Source of the DNA: Salminus brasiliensis
Taxonomy: Eukaryota > Chordata > Actinopteri > Characiformes > Bryconidae
NCBI RefSeq assembly: GCF_030463535.1
Contig: NC_132893.1
Span: 34,431,191-34,495,190, forward strand
Length of the DNA: 64,000 bases
Reading direction: 5' to 3'
The position numbers and the translations under genes are program-made. Under the pieces are notes generated by a model. The model searched no databases and had not been told where the DNA came from. It worked only from the letters and a program-made list of their open reading frames with translations. Numbering within the stretch: position 1 is the first letter of the stretch; every line of letters begins with the position of its first letter. Positions 1-11,044 of this stretch are shown here, piece after piece.

Positions 1-1097
1 GTAGCTGCACAGTGTTAAAGTATAAGATCCTCGAGGAACCTTTGGAGGTACTTCAGTTACATCACTAGTGCTTTGAGGAACCTTCAAGGAACTGTTTGAA
101 AGTTCCTCAAAGCACCTGAAGTGGTTCCTCCACAGCTCCAAAGGTTCTTCAAGGATCTCATACTTTTCTTATACCTTCTCACACATACACCCCCCTCCCT
201 GACCCAGCCCTGACCAATGACATCCTAACCCATGAGTCCCCAGTGTTCCCTTTATTAAACCAAAAAACATGCTCACTCTAGCACTCGGATCAGATGTCTT
301 TAAGATTATGACCAACCAAACATTCAACCAAACTTTTGACTGGTACTGTATCTATGCCATTAATAATGCTGTTATTAATGATAATAAATTGTTGCTATAG
401 TTTCATTTGTTGGGCTTATAAATATCAGCCAAACTGCACAAGACAATAAAAAAAGGCCTTTACAAACGACGCTCTCCTAAAAAAGAGGTTCTTCACAAGT
501 TCTTCAGCTAAAATAAAGGTTCTATGTGGAACTATGACAACCCAAAGAACCGCTGGAGTATGTGAACTGTTCCTTTCCCAATTAAAAGGTTCTTCTAGGC
601 TCTTGTAGATCATTCTTTAAGGAACCACCATTGTTTCAACTCAAAAGAACCCACTTTCGGTACTCTATGGAACCCTTTTTGCTTGAAATGTAGAAGAAGT
701 GGACAGAAGAAGGTGTAGATGTAGATGTAGATGCTGTGGATGGTGCAGATGGATGACTGTGGTGACTTTGGGAAGTGATCCAGAGGTATCCGTGAGTGAT
801 CTCATGGTGAGTCTACAGAACAGGGCTTTTAGGGAAGTGTGCAAAGGCCTCAAATCCGAAACTGGGCTTCTGGCGCGCTTCCCAACGGGAATTATTTTAC
901 TCGTTTATTTGGATTCTGTTTAGGGGAAGCATGTATTGCTGTAATCCACCAAACAATGGTGTAATTGCTGCGGTTTTCACTGCAGTACAGCTTTCAGACC
1001 AATAGTTTAAGCCTGGAAATGCTGAATCTGTCTGTACCTGCTTATGCTGAGATCAGATGCAACAGCCTGGCAGCAAAACTGCAACTGCAAACCTTCT
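1..1097. repeat. Left copy of a ~1.1-kb near-identical direct duplication
   Basis: This stretch is repeated at 1681-2776 with only about seven substitutions and one A-run length difference by eye, roughly 99% identity. Its left limit lies at or before the window edge. The two copies diverge after the shared text 'gcaactgcaaacct'; here the sequence passes directly into a MITE fragment. The short open frames inside (for example around 699-923) come from GATGTA repeats and have no protein-like features. Confidence 0.95.
18..167. mobile_element. Hairpin-forming foldback MITE
   Basis: The outer arms at 18-50 and 135-167 are imperfect reverse complements, beginning 'aagtataagatcct' and ending 'aggatctcatactt'. 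Inside, 'tgctttgaggaacc' near 70 pairs with 'gttcctcaaagca' near 103. The element could fold into one long stem. A second copy lies at 1698-1847 within the duplication. Related 'ggttctt' repeats occur at 470-680 and 11045-11635. Confidence 0.6.
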
Positions 1098-1633
1098 AAT
1101 AAATGCATTCAGCTGCTTTAAGTTGCACCCATTGCTGACACAGATGTGCAAATGCACACAAACACACAGCTCGTCTAGTCCCTGTAGATAAAGAAGTACT
1201 GCCAATAAAATAGGACACTCTGGAGAAGATAAACATCATGACCCTATCGGCACCATGCTGCCTAATGCCAGGCGTGGGCTATACAGGGGTATAAAGCCCC
1301 CCAGCATTGAGATGTGGAGCAGTGGAAGAACTGTGTTCTCTGGAATGATGGATGGTGGTGGAGCTCCATCCAATACTTTTGGGATGAGTTGGGGATGATG
1401 ATGAGGTGGGGTGGTGATCATCATCATCCAAGGATCATTCTGACCTCACTAACACTTTTGCTGCTGAATGCAAGGAAATCCTCACAGCAAAGCTCCTCCA
1501 ACATTGAGTAGAAAGCCTTCTTCTCTGGACAGTAGAGACAGTTACTCCAACAGAAGCAGGATCAGCTCTTTTTAATAGCCTTGATTTCAGAAGATGCAGT
1601 CAATAAACAGGTGTCCCAATACTTTTGTCCATA
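1092..1633 (+). mobile_element. Tc1/mariner-like MITE (family A), left end missing
   Basis: It matches the family seen complete at 14464-14910 but starts inside the element at 'ttctaataaatgcattc', without the left inverted repeat. It keeps the family's internal 'ggggtataaagcc' box and the right end 'ggtgtcccaatacttttgtc'. The missing end coincides with the break of the 1.1-kb duplication. No transposase is encoded. Confidence 0.8.
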
Positions 1634-1680
1634 TTTATTGGAAATCTGTATGTATTAATGAGCATCCTCTGTAACCTACT

Positions 1681-2776
1681 GTAGCTGCACAGTGTTAAAG
1701 TATAAGATCCTTGAGGAACCTTTGGAGGTACTTCAGTTACATCACTAGTGCTTTGAGGAACCTTCAAGGAACCGTTTGAAAGTTCCTCAAAGCACCTGAA
1801 GTGGTTCCTCCACAGCTCCAAAGGTTCTTCAAGGATCTCATACTTTTCTTATACTTTCTCACACATACACACCCCTCCCTGACCCAGCCCTGACCAATGA
1901 CATCCTAACCCATGAGTCCCCAGTGTTCCCTTTATTAAACCAAAAAACATGCTCACTCTAGCACTCGGATCAGATGTCTTTAAGATTATGACCAACCAAA
2001 CATTCAACCAAACTTTTGACTGGTACTGTATCTATGCCATTAATAATGCTGTTATTAATGATAATAAATTGTTGCTATAGTTTCATTTGTTGGGCTTATA
2101 AATATCAGCCAAACTGCACAAGACAATAAAAAAAGGCCTTTACAAACGACGCTCTCCTAAAAAGAGGTTCTTCACAAGTTCTTCAGCTAAAATAAAGGTT
2201 CTATGTGGAACTATGACAACCCAAAGAACCGCTGGAGTATGTGAACTGTTCCTTTCCCAATTAAAAGGTTCTTCTAGGCTCTTGTAGATCATTCTTTAAG
2301 GAACCACCATTGTTTCAACTCAAAAGAACCCACTTTCGGTACTCTATGGAACCCTTTTTGCTTGAAATGTAGAAGAAGTGGACAGAAGAAGGTGTAGATG
2401 TAGATGTAGATGCTGTGGATGGTGCAGATGGATGACTGTGGTGACTTTGGGAAGTGATCCAGAGGTATTCGTGAGTGATCTCATGGTGAGTCTACAGAAC
2501 AGGGCTTTTAGGGAAGTGTGCAAAGGCCTCAAATCCGAAACTGGGCTTCTGGCACGCTTCCCAACGGGAATTATTTTACTCGTTTATTTGGATTCTGTTT
2601 AGGGGAAGCATGTATTGCTGTAATCCACCAAACAATGGTGTAATTGCTGCGGTTTTCACTGCAGTACAGCTTTCAGACCAATAGTTTAAGCCTGGAAATG
2701 CTGAATCTGTCTGTACCTGCTTATGCTGAGATCAGATGCAACAGCCTGGCAGCAAAACTGCAACTGCAAACCTGCT
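1681..2776. repeat. Right copy of the ~1.1-kb direct duplication
   Basis: Nearly identical to 1-1097. After the shared text the sequence continues into unique DNA instead of a MITE. The offset is 1680 bp, falling to 1679 after one A is lost in an A-run near 2160. It is either a recent tandem duplication or an assembly artefact. Confidence 0.95.
1698..1847. mobile_element. Hairpin-forming foldback MITE, second copy
   Basis: Same nested inverted repeat as at 18-167, carried along with the 1.1-kb duplication. It differs by two or three substitutions in the stem. Confidence 0.6.
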
Positions 2777-3039
2777 GCATGTTTTCAGCAGGACACGGCA
2801 AGCGCAGGACTTTGTATGCGTCCCGTTCTCCCAGCGGGGGTTATTGGGTTCGTCCAGAATGAAATGGAGGCAGAAAGACGTCGGACATATAGTGTGTGTA
2901 TGTGTGTGTGTGTGGTAGACAAGCCCCACTCCATCAGATAGCAAATGCAGCACTCTTCTGGCTCCGCCCCCTCCACCCCCCACCCTGCTGCACTTTCTCC
3001 TGTAAATTATGGCGGCACTTTAGCTAATGAAAGAGTTGA

Positions 3040-3340
3040 AGTCCGGGCACTAATAAAAGCCATTAAGTGAATAAAGCACTTCCCCCTCTAACAAAATTAA
3101 AGAATCTTGCCCCCCTCATGAAGAGGGAGGACTCTGTATTAATATTTATGAAATGCGGAACGAGACCCCTCATACACCCCCCCACCCACACACCCTACCC
3201 CTCCTTTCCCTCCCTCTAAGTGGCCCCCAACTTGCCCCGCCCCATCCAACTCCACTTGGGCAGCCCACCTATCCCAGAAGGTCTTGATTGACCCCTCCTC
3301 AAAGCGGTAGGCGGGGCGGGGCGGGCCATGAAGGAGGTGT
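3040..3340 (+). promoter_or_regulatory. Possible promoter: AT-rich block followed by GC boxes
   Basis: A TAAT-rich stretch near 3040-3160 is followed by pyrimidine-rich DNA and then overlapping Sp1-type GC boxes ('ggcggggcggggcggg') at about 3310-3325. These lie about 160 bp upstream of a spliceable ATG at 3482. Promoter activity is inferred from motif arrangement only. Confidence 0.3.
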
Positions 3341-3481
3341 TGGTGATGAGACGTCCAGAAGAGTCCGTCTTCAGTCTGGGTCGACAGTCCACTCCGGACG
3401 TCCAGCTGAGAACAAGCGGCCGTGCCTAAGACCCTCTGAGAGAGGGAAGGCGCCCTCGTCCTGGTGGACCCGTCGGCTGGG

Positions 3482-3684
3482 ATGGCCTCGCAGGAAAAGG
3501 TACGAAATCAGAAATGTGGGGCCACTTGTTGAATGCCTAACCGGTCTCGCTCCTCTTTTCACAGGATTGCGTGGGCTTTCAGGCGGTTCTGCCGGATCCA
3601 GAAGATGGTTCCAGAAGACGGTTGATTGCTGGTTTCTTGCGAGCCAGCAAAAGTTGGTGGGTCGAAAAATCCGAAGGCAGGTAG
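3482..3684 (+). CDS. Candidate small spliced ORF, unrecognised
   Basis: I do not recognise this protein. ATG at 3482 opens six codons (MASQEK) ending exactly at a consensus donor at 3500 (AAG|gtacga). A 65-nt intron ends at a good acceptor ('ctcctcttttcacag', exon from 3565). The joined frame continues for 39 codons (DCVGFQAVLP..., then a basic, Trp-rich end) to TAG at 3682, giving 45 aa. Just before the stop a second donor (GGCAG|gtagag, 3680) would allow splicing to a pyrimidine-tract acceptor at 4654 and a further ~36 codons. GC boxes sit upstream. It could equally be a non-coding transcript or chance. Confidence 0.25.
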
Positions 3685-5249
3685 AGTCACTATCACTGTG
3701 GTGATTGAGGCAAGCAAGGCAAGTGGGTAATGTGCGATTACAGGTGTAGATGGAACAGGATGGGCCACGAGACGATCCCCACCCATCCTCAGTACCATGG
3801 TAAGATCAGGTATCTTGGAAAGAGCTTCTGCCATTCAGTCATTCGAGCCATTGTCCATTCCTTTTTTAGACCGCCGCTTTCCACCTTTCCACCTCATTGA
3901 GAGAAGGTCCTCTTCTCTCCCACTCATATCTCAAGCCATCATCCCCATCCACTTGTCCGCCTTGTCCCTTTTCATCATACTAAGTGGTCCAGTTGCCCAG
4001 ACATTTTAGAGTTGATTAGCGCTCCCATCCACCCCATTCTGACTAAAACGTCTCCAGGGAATTGACAAGTATGGGAATAACGAGATTAGCACCCAGATGG
4101 ATGGTCAGACTGACCAGACAGGCTTTGGGTCTTTCACAATAGGCACTGTGCATGCAGATGTGCCATCCTTTTAGGGTGATGATCCCCATTTCTGGTCTAA
4201 AAACATTGGTACGCTTGGGCACTGCATTTGTTCTGATTGGAAATGATGGGTCCTTCCTAATCCATCTTTGCCCTCGAGTGCTTAGAGCTTAGAGAAGAGT
4301 CTCTTCTAGTGGAGGAGCCCTGCGATGTCGCTTAACGAGACCACCATAGCTCCGGCTAACTCGATTCCTATTGACTTTTCCCAAAGGACAAACTAGTCGA
4401 CTAAGTCTTGGGCAGCAGAGTCATTTCATTAAGACACCATCTCAGATTTTCTACCGTATATTTTTCATTTTTTTACAGATTTGTTGTAATTAGCTGATTC
4501 ACTGCGGGTTTTTTGGTATTATAGATAACGGGGGGTGAGAGATGTTAGGAAGGAGTGGGAGGGGTTTGACGCAGTTTTGGCGCAGAAAGGGCGGTGCCCG
4601 AATCTCACCGCAGTGAGAGTACGACCTATGACTAATCTCTCTTTTTTTGTGCAGATGTCCTGAGTCGCACTGTTTCTTGAACTCCTCCTCACCGTCTTCC
4701 GCCAGCTGGGACAGAACATCTCTGGTCCATCACCTGGCAGGACTCTCCGCAAAACTCTTCTAAACTCTTCCAATGATTTTTTCCACATTTGGCCCATTTT
4801 GGTCCATAGCTTGGTCCAGGGCCACCGCTGGGCAATGAACGGTAAAACCTGAAGGGAACCGACGAGCTGGCCAGAACTTGCAAGGAGATGCAACTGGTCA
4901 ATTGTCAAGGATCTCAAGTCCAATTAGTGATGTCTGAGTTTACTGTTTTCTTGTCTTGTTCATCCATTTCTGTCACTATTTCATGGATATCACACATCTG
5001 CCATTCATTCCGTGGATTCGTTCCGAGTCTTCAGCCATTCTCATGTGCATGAAACCTAAAGCGTATGGTACGAATGGGAATTCTTCTCCGGTTTGACGCT
5101 CGTCTTCTCTGGATCGGAGGTCATCCGGCCTCAGGTTTCTGCTCAGGACACCATTGTGCTTGATCTAACCATGCAGTTCCTTTCGGGTCCATGGTTGTGC
5201 CAAGCACTTTGGGGACTTGAGAGCATTCTTCTCGGATCTCGGACTCCAG
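3685..5249. other. Unique, gene-poor DNA with isolated splice-like sites
   Basis: No repeat family recurs here and no long protein-like frame is present. The clearest signal is the acceptor 'ctttttttgtgcag' ending at 4654. The frame at 4519-4923 on the minus strand has no recognisable composition or motif and is treated as chance. Confidence 0.4.
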
Positions 5250-5470
5250 ATTTACATTTACATTTACAGCATTTAGCTGATGCTCTTCTCCAGAGCGACT
5301 TCCAGGGTTACTCATATTACAGAGGTGGGTCAATGTAGTGTAAGAAGTCTTCTTGCCCAATGACTTTTATTGGTGCAGCATAGTCGAATCGAGCCGGGAA
5401 TCGAACCCCAGTCTCCCACATGGTGTGGTAGCTCAGTGGCAGGTAGTGGTGTTATCTGTTGCGCCACACC
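5250..5470 (-). mobile_element. tRNA-derived SINE (family 2)
   Basis: Read on the minus strand it starts with a tRNA-like head ('ggtgtggcgcaacagataac') and carries a B-box-like 'ggttcgattcc'. It ends in a short 'aaatgtaaatgtaaa' tail. A second copy is at 56092-56300. It is a Pol III-type retroposon, not a functional tRNA. Confidence 0.75.
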
Positions 5471-5911
5471 GAAGATTTCTTCGACTCTCAGATGTTTTTT
5501 CTTTGACTTTCAAATGTTTGCATTGTCTCTGAGATGCTTATTTATTTTTCCATCCACAGAGTTACCAAATTGTAATGCCCTTGGTTCACTTCCATATGTC
5601 CGGATGTCCCTAATCTTCTTTATTAGAAAAATAAAGAGTGAAATATTGTTGCTGTTGCTGTTTTAATCCGAGCTTAAAAGAAACCAGCAGTGCAGATTTG
5701 ACCCTGTTGACCTTCCATTCATTCATCAGTTCTACAACATCATAATTACACTGCGAGTGTTTACCGAAACCAGTAAAACGAAATCTATAAGGTCTGCATT
5801 CGGCCACGCTCTATTGGTCAAAGAAATGTAGAAAGGGGTGAAAACTACCACTAATACATTAAAGCTGCTGTTTCTGCTGGTCAGAATACATTACTTTTCT
5901 TTTTTGCGTAG

Positions 5912-5980
5912 ATCAACGTCTCAACTGTCATCATGGTGACCTTGGTGAAGAGCTGGTTGACCTCCGAATAATATAATAAA
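5912..5980 (+). other. Terminal-exon-like segment, speculative
   Basis: A pyrimidine tract and acceptor ('cttttttgcgtag') precede a 19-codon open stretch ending in TAA at 5969-5971. AATAAA follows at 5975-5980 inside an A-run. The order acceptor, frame, stop and polyadenylation signal resembles a last exon, but it is short and the AATAAA may simply be part of A-rich DNA. No link to the candidate exons at 3482-3680 can be shown. Confidence 0.15.
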
Positions 5981-5989
5981 AAAAAAAAA

Positions 5990-7500
5990 GAGGAGGCCGA
6001 TGGGTGCAGTCTGGCTCTGGATCAGCCTTTTTTGTTTCAATGAATAAAAAATGAAAAAAATAATGAATTAAAAATGATAATAAATCTCATTATGTCCAAC
6101 ATGAAACTGTCTGTGTGGGATTCGTGCAAAAAGTAATCCTGGAAGTCCATGTTCCTTTGTGTCCAACATGAAATCACACCACATGAGATTCTGACTGAGA
6201 TATGGTTGAATCTGCAATAAGGCGTGAAGCTGTGGTACCCAACCAGCATCAGATATTAGTGTCCGATTTTCAGAATTTCACATGAACGAGGAATCCCCCC
6301 TACTAAACTATATACAATGACATAAGGTTGCATGACCGATGCTATGAAAGATAGAAGGTGACCAGCTGTTCATCTCTGATGTTCCACTTTCTCAAGCCGG
6401 ACACTGGGACTGCACTTATAAATAGCTTTGCAATGAATAAGCGAATGTCAGTGTGATGCAAGAAAGGCCGTACAGTCTCCCAGGGACGTGTGTTATGACA
6501 GTACGCTGGGTAGAAGTCAGCCGCTTCACAGACAGCAGAGTTTAAGAGTCTCTGTGAGGGTTATTTCTCCCTACAGTACCAGCAGAGGTCACACGGTAGC
6601 TCATCATGTCGGCTCCAGCGTCTGGCTGTAATCTAAACCACTGATGTATTGCAGTTTCCACCCAAGACTGGAGCCAAACCAGACGCTTTTTATTGCTCCA
6701 CTTTACAGAAGCTGCAGTTTGGCTGCTGATGAACCAGCACATTAAACAGCGTGTGTCGTCGGAGATGAAAACTAAATGATGCATTATGAGCACAAGAAGG
6801 CAAAGCTTGAGGGTTGTTTTATATAAAGAACCTGAATCAGATGTAGTGTATTACAGAGGTTCTAGCCATAAAGGTCATTTGCTAATTTGCTTGGCATGTA
6901 CTAGAAGTCTGTCATTTCTGGGAATGTTCATGTCCTCTATCTCAGTATCTGCTCCCCATACTGTAGAAGAAGCTAACTGGTAGCTAAAACCCCCACTTTA
7001 CACACCCCAAGTTCAGTTTCAGCCAAAATATAAAGTATATAAAGTGGTTCAGACATTTATTTAAAAGTTTTGATTTCCTTATAACATTAAAACACTGGCT
7101 GCACTCTCCATACATGGTCATCTGTATCTGTGACGCCAGCCAATGGCAACGCACTGCTGATTCCCTGGCAGCCAATCAGTGAGGAGTTAAGATGATGATT
7201 GATAGCGGTCTGCTGTCCTGGCCTGAACTAAAAAGCAATCTGCATTAGCAGGCCGAGCTGCAGCTCCGTTACTGCTGTGAATATGGATGTCTTTGTTTCT
7301 GCGCTGAAGCAGATTTTACGGGGAGGAATCGATATTTCACAATCCATCTGCTTTCATCAAACTAATCCTGCCAGACCACAAGTTACTGTACACATGTTTC
7401 AGCTTTATCAAACTGAGGTGGAACGATATATCATTTCTCACCGATGCTGTGTGTAGATCCACACTTCATAGGAGAGCTTACACAGTAGTCTCATAGTAGC
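5990..7500. other. Intergenic DNA, no gene seen
   Basis: AT-rich sequence with no convincing exon. The block around 7190-7420 is low-repeat and of balanced composition, so it could be a conserved non-coding element, but conservation cannot be judged from one sequence. Confidence 0.4.
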
Positions 7501-7504
7501 AACC

Positions 7505-8350
7505 GCGCAATTCAGTAGTTAGTGAATAATTCCTAGTGCATATTCACTGTTTCATAGTTCATTCATAGTTCTAAATCATTCATAATAATTTCTCAATAAA
7601 TATTATGACACCATAAAATTTATGTTAGTTACTGAATAATTCATAGTGGATACTGAGTCATTTATAGGGGTTACTGGATAATTCATAGTATATACTGAAT
7701 AATTCATAGTAGATACTAAATAATTAAAAATAATTACTGAATAATTCATAGTGCATATTCACTGTTTCATAGTTATTACTAAATCATTCATAATACTTTC
7801 TCAATAAATATTATGACACCATAAAATTTATGTTACTGAATAATTCATAGTGGATACTGAGTCATTTATAGGGGTTACTGAATAGTTCAAAGTAGTTACT
7901 AAATAATGTAGAATAATTACTGAATAATTCATAGTGCATATTCATTGTTGCATAAGTATTACTAAATAATTCATAATAGTTACTCAATAATTATTATGAT
8001 ACCGAACAATTTATGTTAGTTACTGTATAATTCATAGCGAATGCTGAATAATTCATAGTGGTTACTGAATAATTTATAGTGGATAGTGAATAATTCATAG
8101 TTTATTCTTAATAATTCATTGTAGTTACTACATAATTCAGAATTTTTACTGGATAATTAACAGTAAATACTGAATAATTCATAAGAGTTACTGAATAATT
8201 CACAGTGGATAGTGAGTAATGCGTAGTAGCAACTGAATAAGCCATAGTAAATACTGAACAGTTCATAGCGAACAGTAATAATTCATAATACATACTAAAT
8301 ATTTCAAAATAGTTCTTTATGATTCATATGTGGATATAGAATAATTCATA
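7505..8350. repeat. AT-rich ~21-bp satellite with higher-order repeats
   Basis: Degenerate units of the form 'ttactgaataattcatagtg' recur over about 850 bp. A landmark block 'tcaataaatattatgacacc' appears near 7593 and again near 7801, with a diverged version near 7984. These spacings of ~208 and ~185 bp show that groups of units were duplicated together. Confidence 0.85.
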
Positions 8351-8439
8351 TTCTTGTGACAGACATGTTTTCTGCGGCTGCTGACTTACACCTAAACCAC
8401 AAACAATCCTGTATAAGTCACAGCTTTTACTACAGTCCG

Positions 8440-8944
8440 ATGATCAGCCACAACATTAAAACCACTGCCTGGTGAAGTGAACTGGTGATCACTGATGATC
8501 TGGTGATATGATGAGTCAGTTCTTGAAGGTGATGAAGGTGTTGAAGCAGAAAAATGGACAAGCGTAAGAATCTGAACCACTTTGACAAGAACCAAACTGT
8601 GATGTTCTGGATAGACGACTGGGTCAGAACATCTCCAGAACATCAGGCATCAGGTCTTGTGGGGTCGCCCCAGTATGCAGTGGTCAGTACCTACCAATAG
8701 TGCTCCAAGGAAGGGCAACCAGTGAACCAATGACCCAGGGTCATGGACGCCCAAGGCTCAATGATGCTCATGGAGGCCCCGGCCACCTCATACCTTACAA
8801 GACTTGAAGGATCTGCTGCTAACGTCAGTCTTGGAGCCAGATACCACAGCAGGACACCTTCAGAGGTCTTGTGGAGTCCATGCCTCAATGTGTCAGAGCT
8901 GCCTCAATCGATGTTAAGCAGGTGGTTTTAATGTTATGGCTAAC
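8440..8944 (+). mobile_element. MITE family B, full-length copy
   Basis: Imperfect inverted ends: left 'tgatcagccacaacattaaa', right 'ggttttaatgttatggcta'. The interior has no transposase. Other copies are at 13990-14164 (right half) and 26184-26546. Confidence 0.8.
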
Positions 8945-9812
8945 TCATTTTTGAGCTGTGTGGTTGTAAAGAAGCTGAGACTTCTAAAGAAAGACAAACA
9001 TGTGAACGTAATACTGGACGTTTCTTAGGGTCAGTACAGTCCATCTCAATCATTTTCTGGAAACTATGCCCAGTGACTCAATTAGCAAAATAGAGAGTCG
9101 GCTAATTCAGCCCAGCTGCAGCAGCTCTAACCGAGCTACGGGAAAGGCCTCTGAATGGCAGAGACGTGATGAACGGTGAGAGTGCTGTCAAAGCAAAGAT
9201 CCATTACAGCCCTCTCCTCCTCTACTATTCATCCAACTGACAGATACGACCTTGTTCCTCATCCAAACAAAGCCAACAGACCAATGCTAATGCTAACATT
9301 AGCCCACCTGTCTGGGACACCTGTTGGAGAAGCTGATCCCTAACAGGACAGTATCTTAGTCCAGTGTTGTTTATGGTGTTGCTTATGTTCTGCATTACAC
9401 ATTAATATCTGATGTGCGTTCAGCAGGTTGTCAGCAGGTCCAGGATTCAGGATGCGAAAACCTTAATTTTGTCCCTTTTAACAGCAACAAAAAAAAAAAA
9501 AGAAAAGAAAAATTACCCATCAATTAAATCTCTCATTTTTCAGGGGATCTTTGCAGAAAAGGGCTTATAATATCAATACTACTTTTTTTTAAACAGTTTT
9601 GAGCACAGCATTAGCAGATTTACAAAATGGGCCTGACTAGCATCCATGTTAATGGAATATTAAAAGCATCATGTACTTTAAATGTATTATTTTATGTATT
9701 ATCAATCTATAATGTGGGTACCAGGGTTGACCTTTCTAACAGTATCACTATTTAAAAATAAATAAATCATTAAAACGACTCACAATCTTCTTCTCATGGT
9801 GGCTCCACTAGG
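8945..9812. other. Intergenic DNA, no gene seen
   Basis: Sequence around 9040-9320 lacks recognisable repeats and has mixed composition, including 'ctcaattagcaaaatagaga'. It is a possible conserved non-coding element. The remainder is AT-rich with an A-run near 9489. Confidence 0.3.
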
Positions 9813-9975
9813 TGGCAGTGGTGGCTCAGCGGTCAGAGCACCGGGTCATTGATACCACTGCTGGGCCCTAGAGCAAGGCCCTGCACCCTCTCTGCTTCCT
9901 GGGGAGCACAGCAATGGCTGCCCATTGCTCCGGGCACATGTGCTCACAGTCACGATCACTAGTGTGTTCAATCAG
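9813..9975 (+). mobile_element. tRNA-derived SINE (family 1), diverged
   Basis: Head 'ggcagtggtggctcagcgg' contains an A-box-like motif. The B-box region is damaged here, and the body 'gagcaaggccctgcaccctc' matches the better copies at 29600-29828 and 55864-56070. Confidence 0.7.
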
Positions 9976-10435
9976 ACAGGTCCTGGGGGGGTTGTTTCCG
10001 ATCCGCAGTGCTCAATACCTGCCAAAAGTGCTGAGGTGTGAACTTCCTGAGCATCAGTGAGCCTTGGACTCCCATGCCCGGGTCACTGGTTCACCGATTG
10101 TCCTACCGCGGAGCACTCTCGGTAGGTACTGACCACTGCATATCGAGAACACCCCACAGGACCTGCCTGATTGAACACATTAGTTGTGTTAAAGACACTA
10201 ATGGTCAATATGGTCATCTTGTCTTGTCTTGGTGTTTGAGTCTAATCCTACACCCTGACCTGTGATTTGTGTGTATTTTTGGTGTAGGTCTGTTACAGAG
10301 AGGGATGCGGTGTTATCCACTGTGCTATACTAACCCCCCCGCCACTGGTCTGGAAATTGAGCAGCAGGTGAGTTAAGAGGAGAGCCACATCTCACTAGAA
10401 GAACTGCATCAGACATGGAAAATAAGAACTTTAAT

Positions 10436-10875
10436 AACTTTATTTAACACTAATTGCAGAATTAATTATATACGTCAATTAAAAAACAAAAAACAAACAA
10501 ACAAACAAACAAACAATAAATCCACATCCAGGCAACACTTTCACTGTTTTCTCCTCATGAAAAAGAGTCAGGCCAGCGCAGAACCACGAACAGCAGAAAG
10601 TCTTACATTCAGAAGCTGAGCAGTGTGTTAGGTTCAGGCCGCTGTGTTAGGAGTGAACGTTCAGCGTAACTCCGACTCTGCTGCGGTTTAGATGCTGAAC
10701 TGAGAGGAACAGTGGCGGTAAAGATGCACGTGTGTGAATTCCTTTCTAGGAAAACTTCAATCTGCAGACAAGCACTTTTTTTTTTTTCCTTACAGGCAAA
10801 CATATTTACATCATGCTCCAAACATCAGCTCATCATCACTGACAGAAATCAGGAGTTTCAGTAACAAAACTGCAT

Positions 10876-10915
<40 letters not shown>

Positions 10916-10930
10916 AACACAAGTGAGGCT
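10436..10930. other. AT-rich intergenic DNA with A/C-rich tract and CA microsatellite
   Basis: Contains an AAAC-rich tract at about 10482-10517 and a (CA)n run at about 10877-10914. TTTATT at 10439-10444 would be a polyadenylation signal on the minus strand, but it is 6.7 kb beyond the stard7 stop and cannot be assigned. Confidence 0.5.
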
Positions 10931-11044
10931 TGTGTGTTTAGACAGGAAAACTAGCAGACATTAAATCAATCACAAAACACAAATAATCAAAATCATGAAT
11001 AATCTAATAATTCTCTGATTGAGAAAACAAATGATACCATTTCT

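Noticed and set aside
3288-3704. 138-residue unspliced plus frame
   Set aside because: It reads through the donor and acceptor of the candidate small gene in another frame and has low-complexity Arg/Gly composition.
9813-9975. tRNA-like heads with A and B boxes (also at 27472, 29600, 32822, 55864, 56092, 56345)
   Set aside because: Each is followed by a shared non-tRNA body and lacks a complete cloverleaf, so they are SINEs and not tRNA genes.
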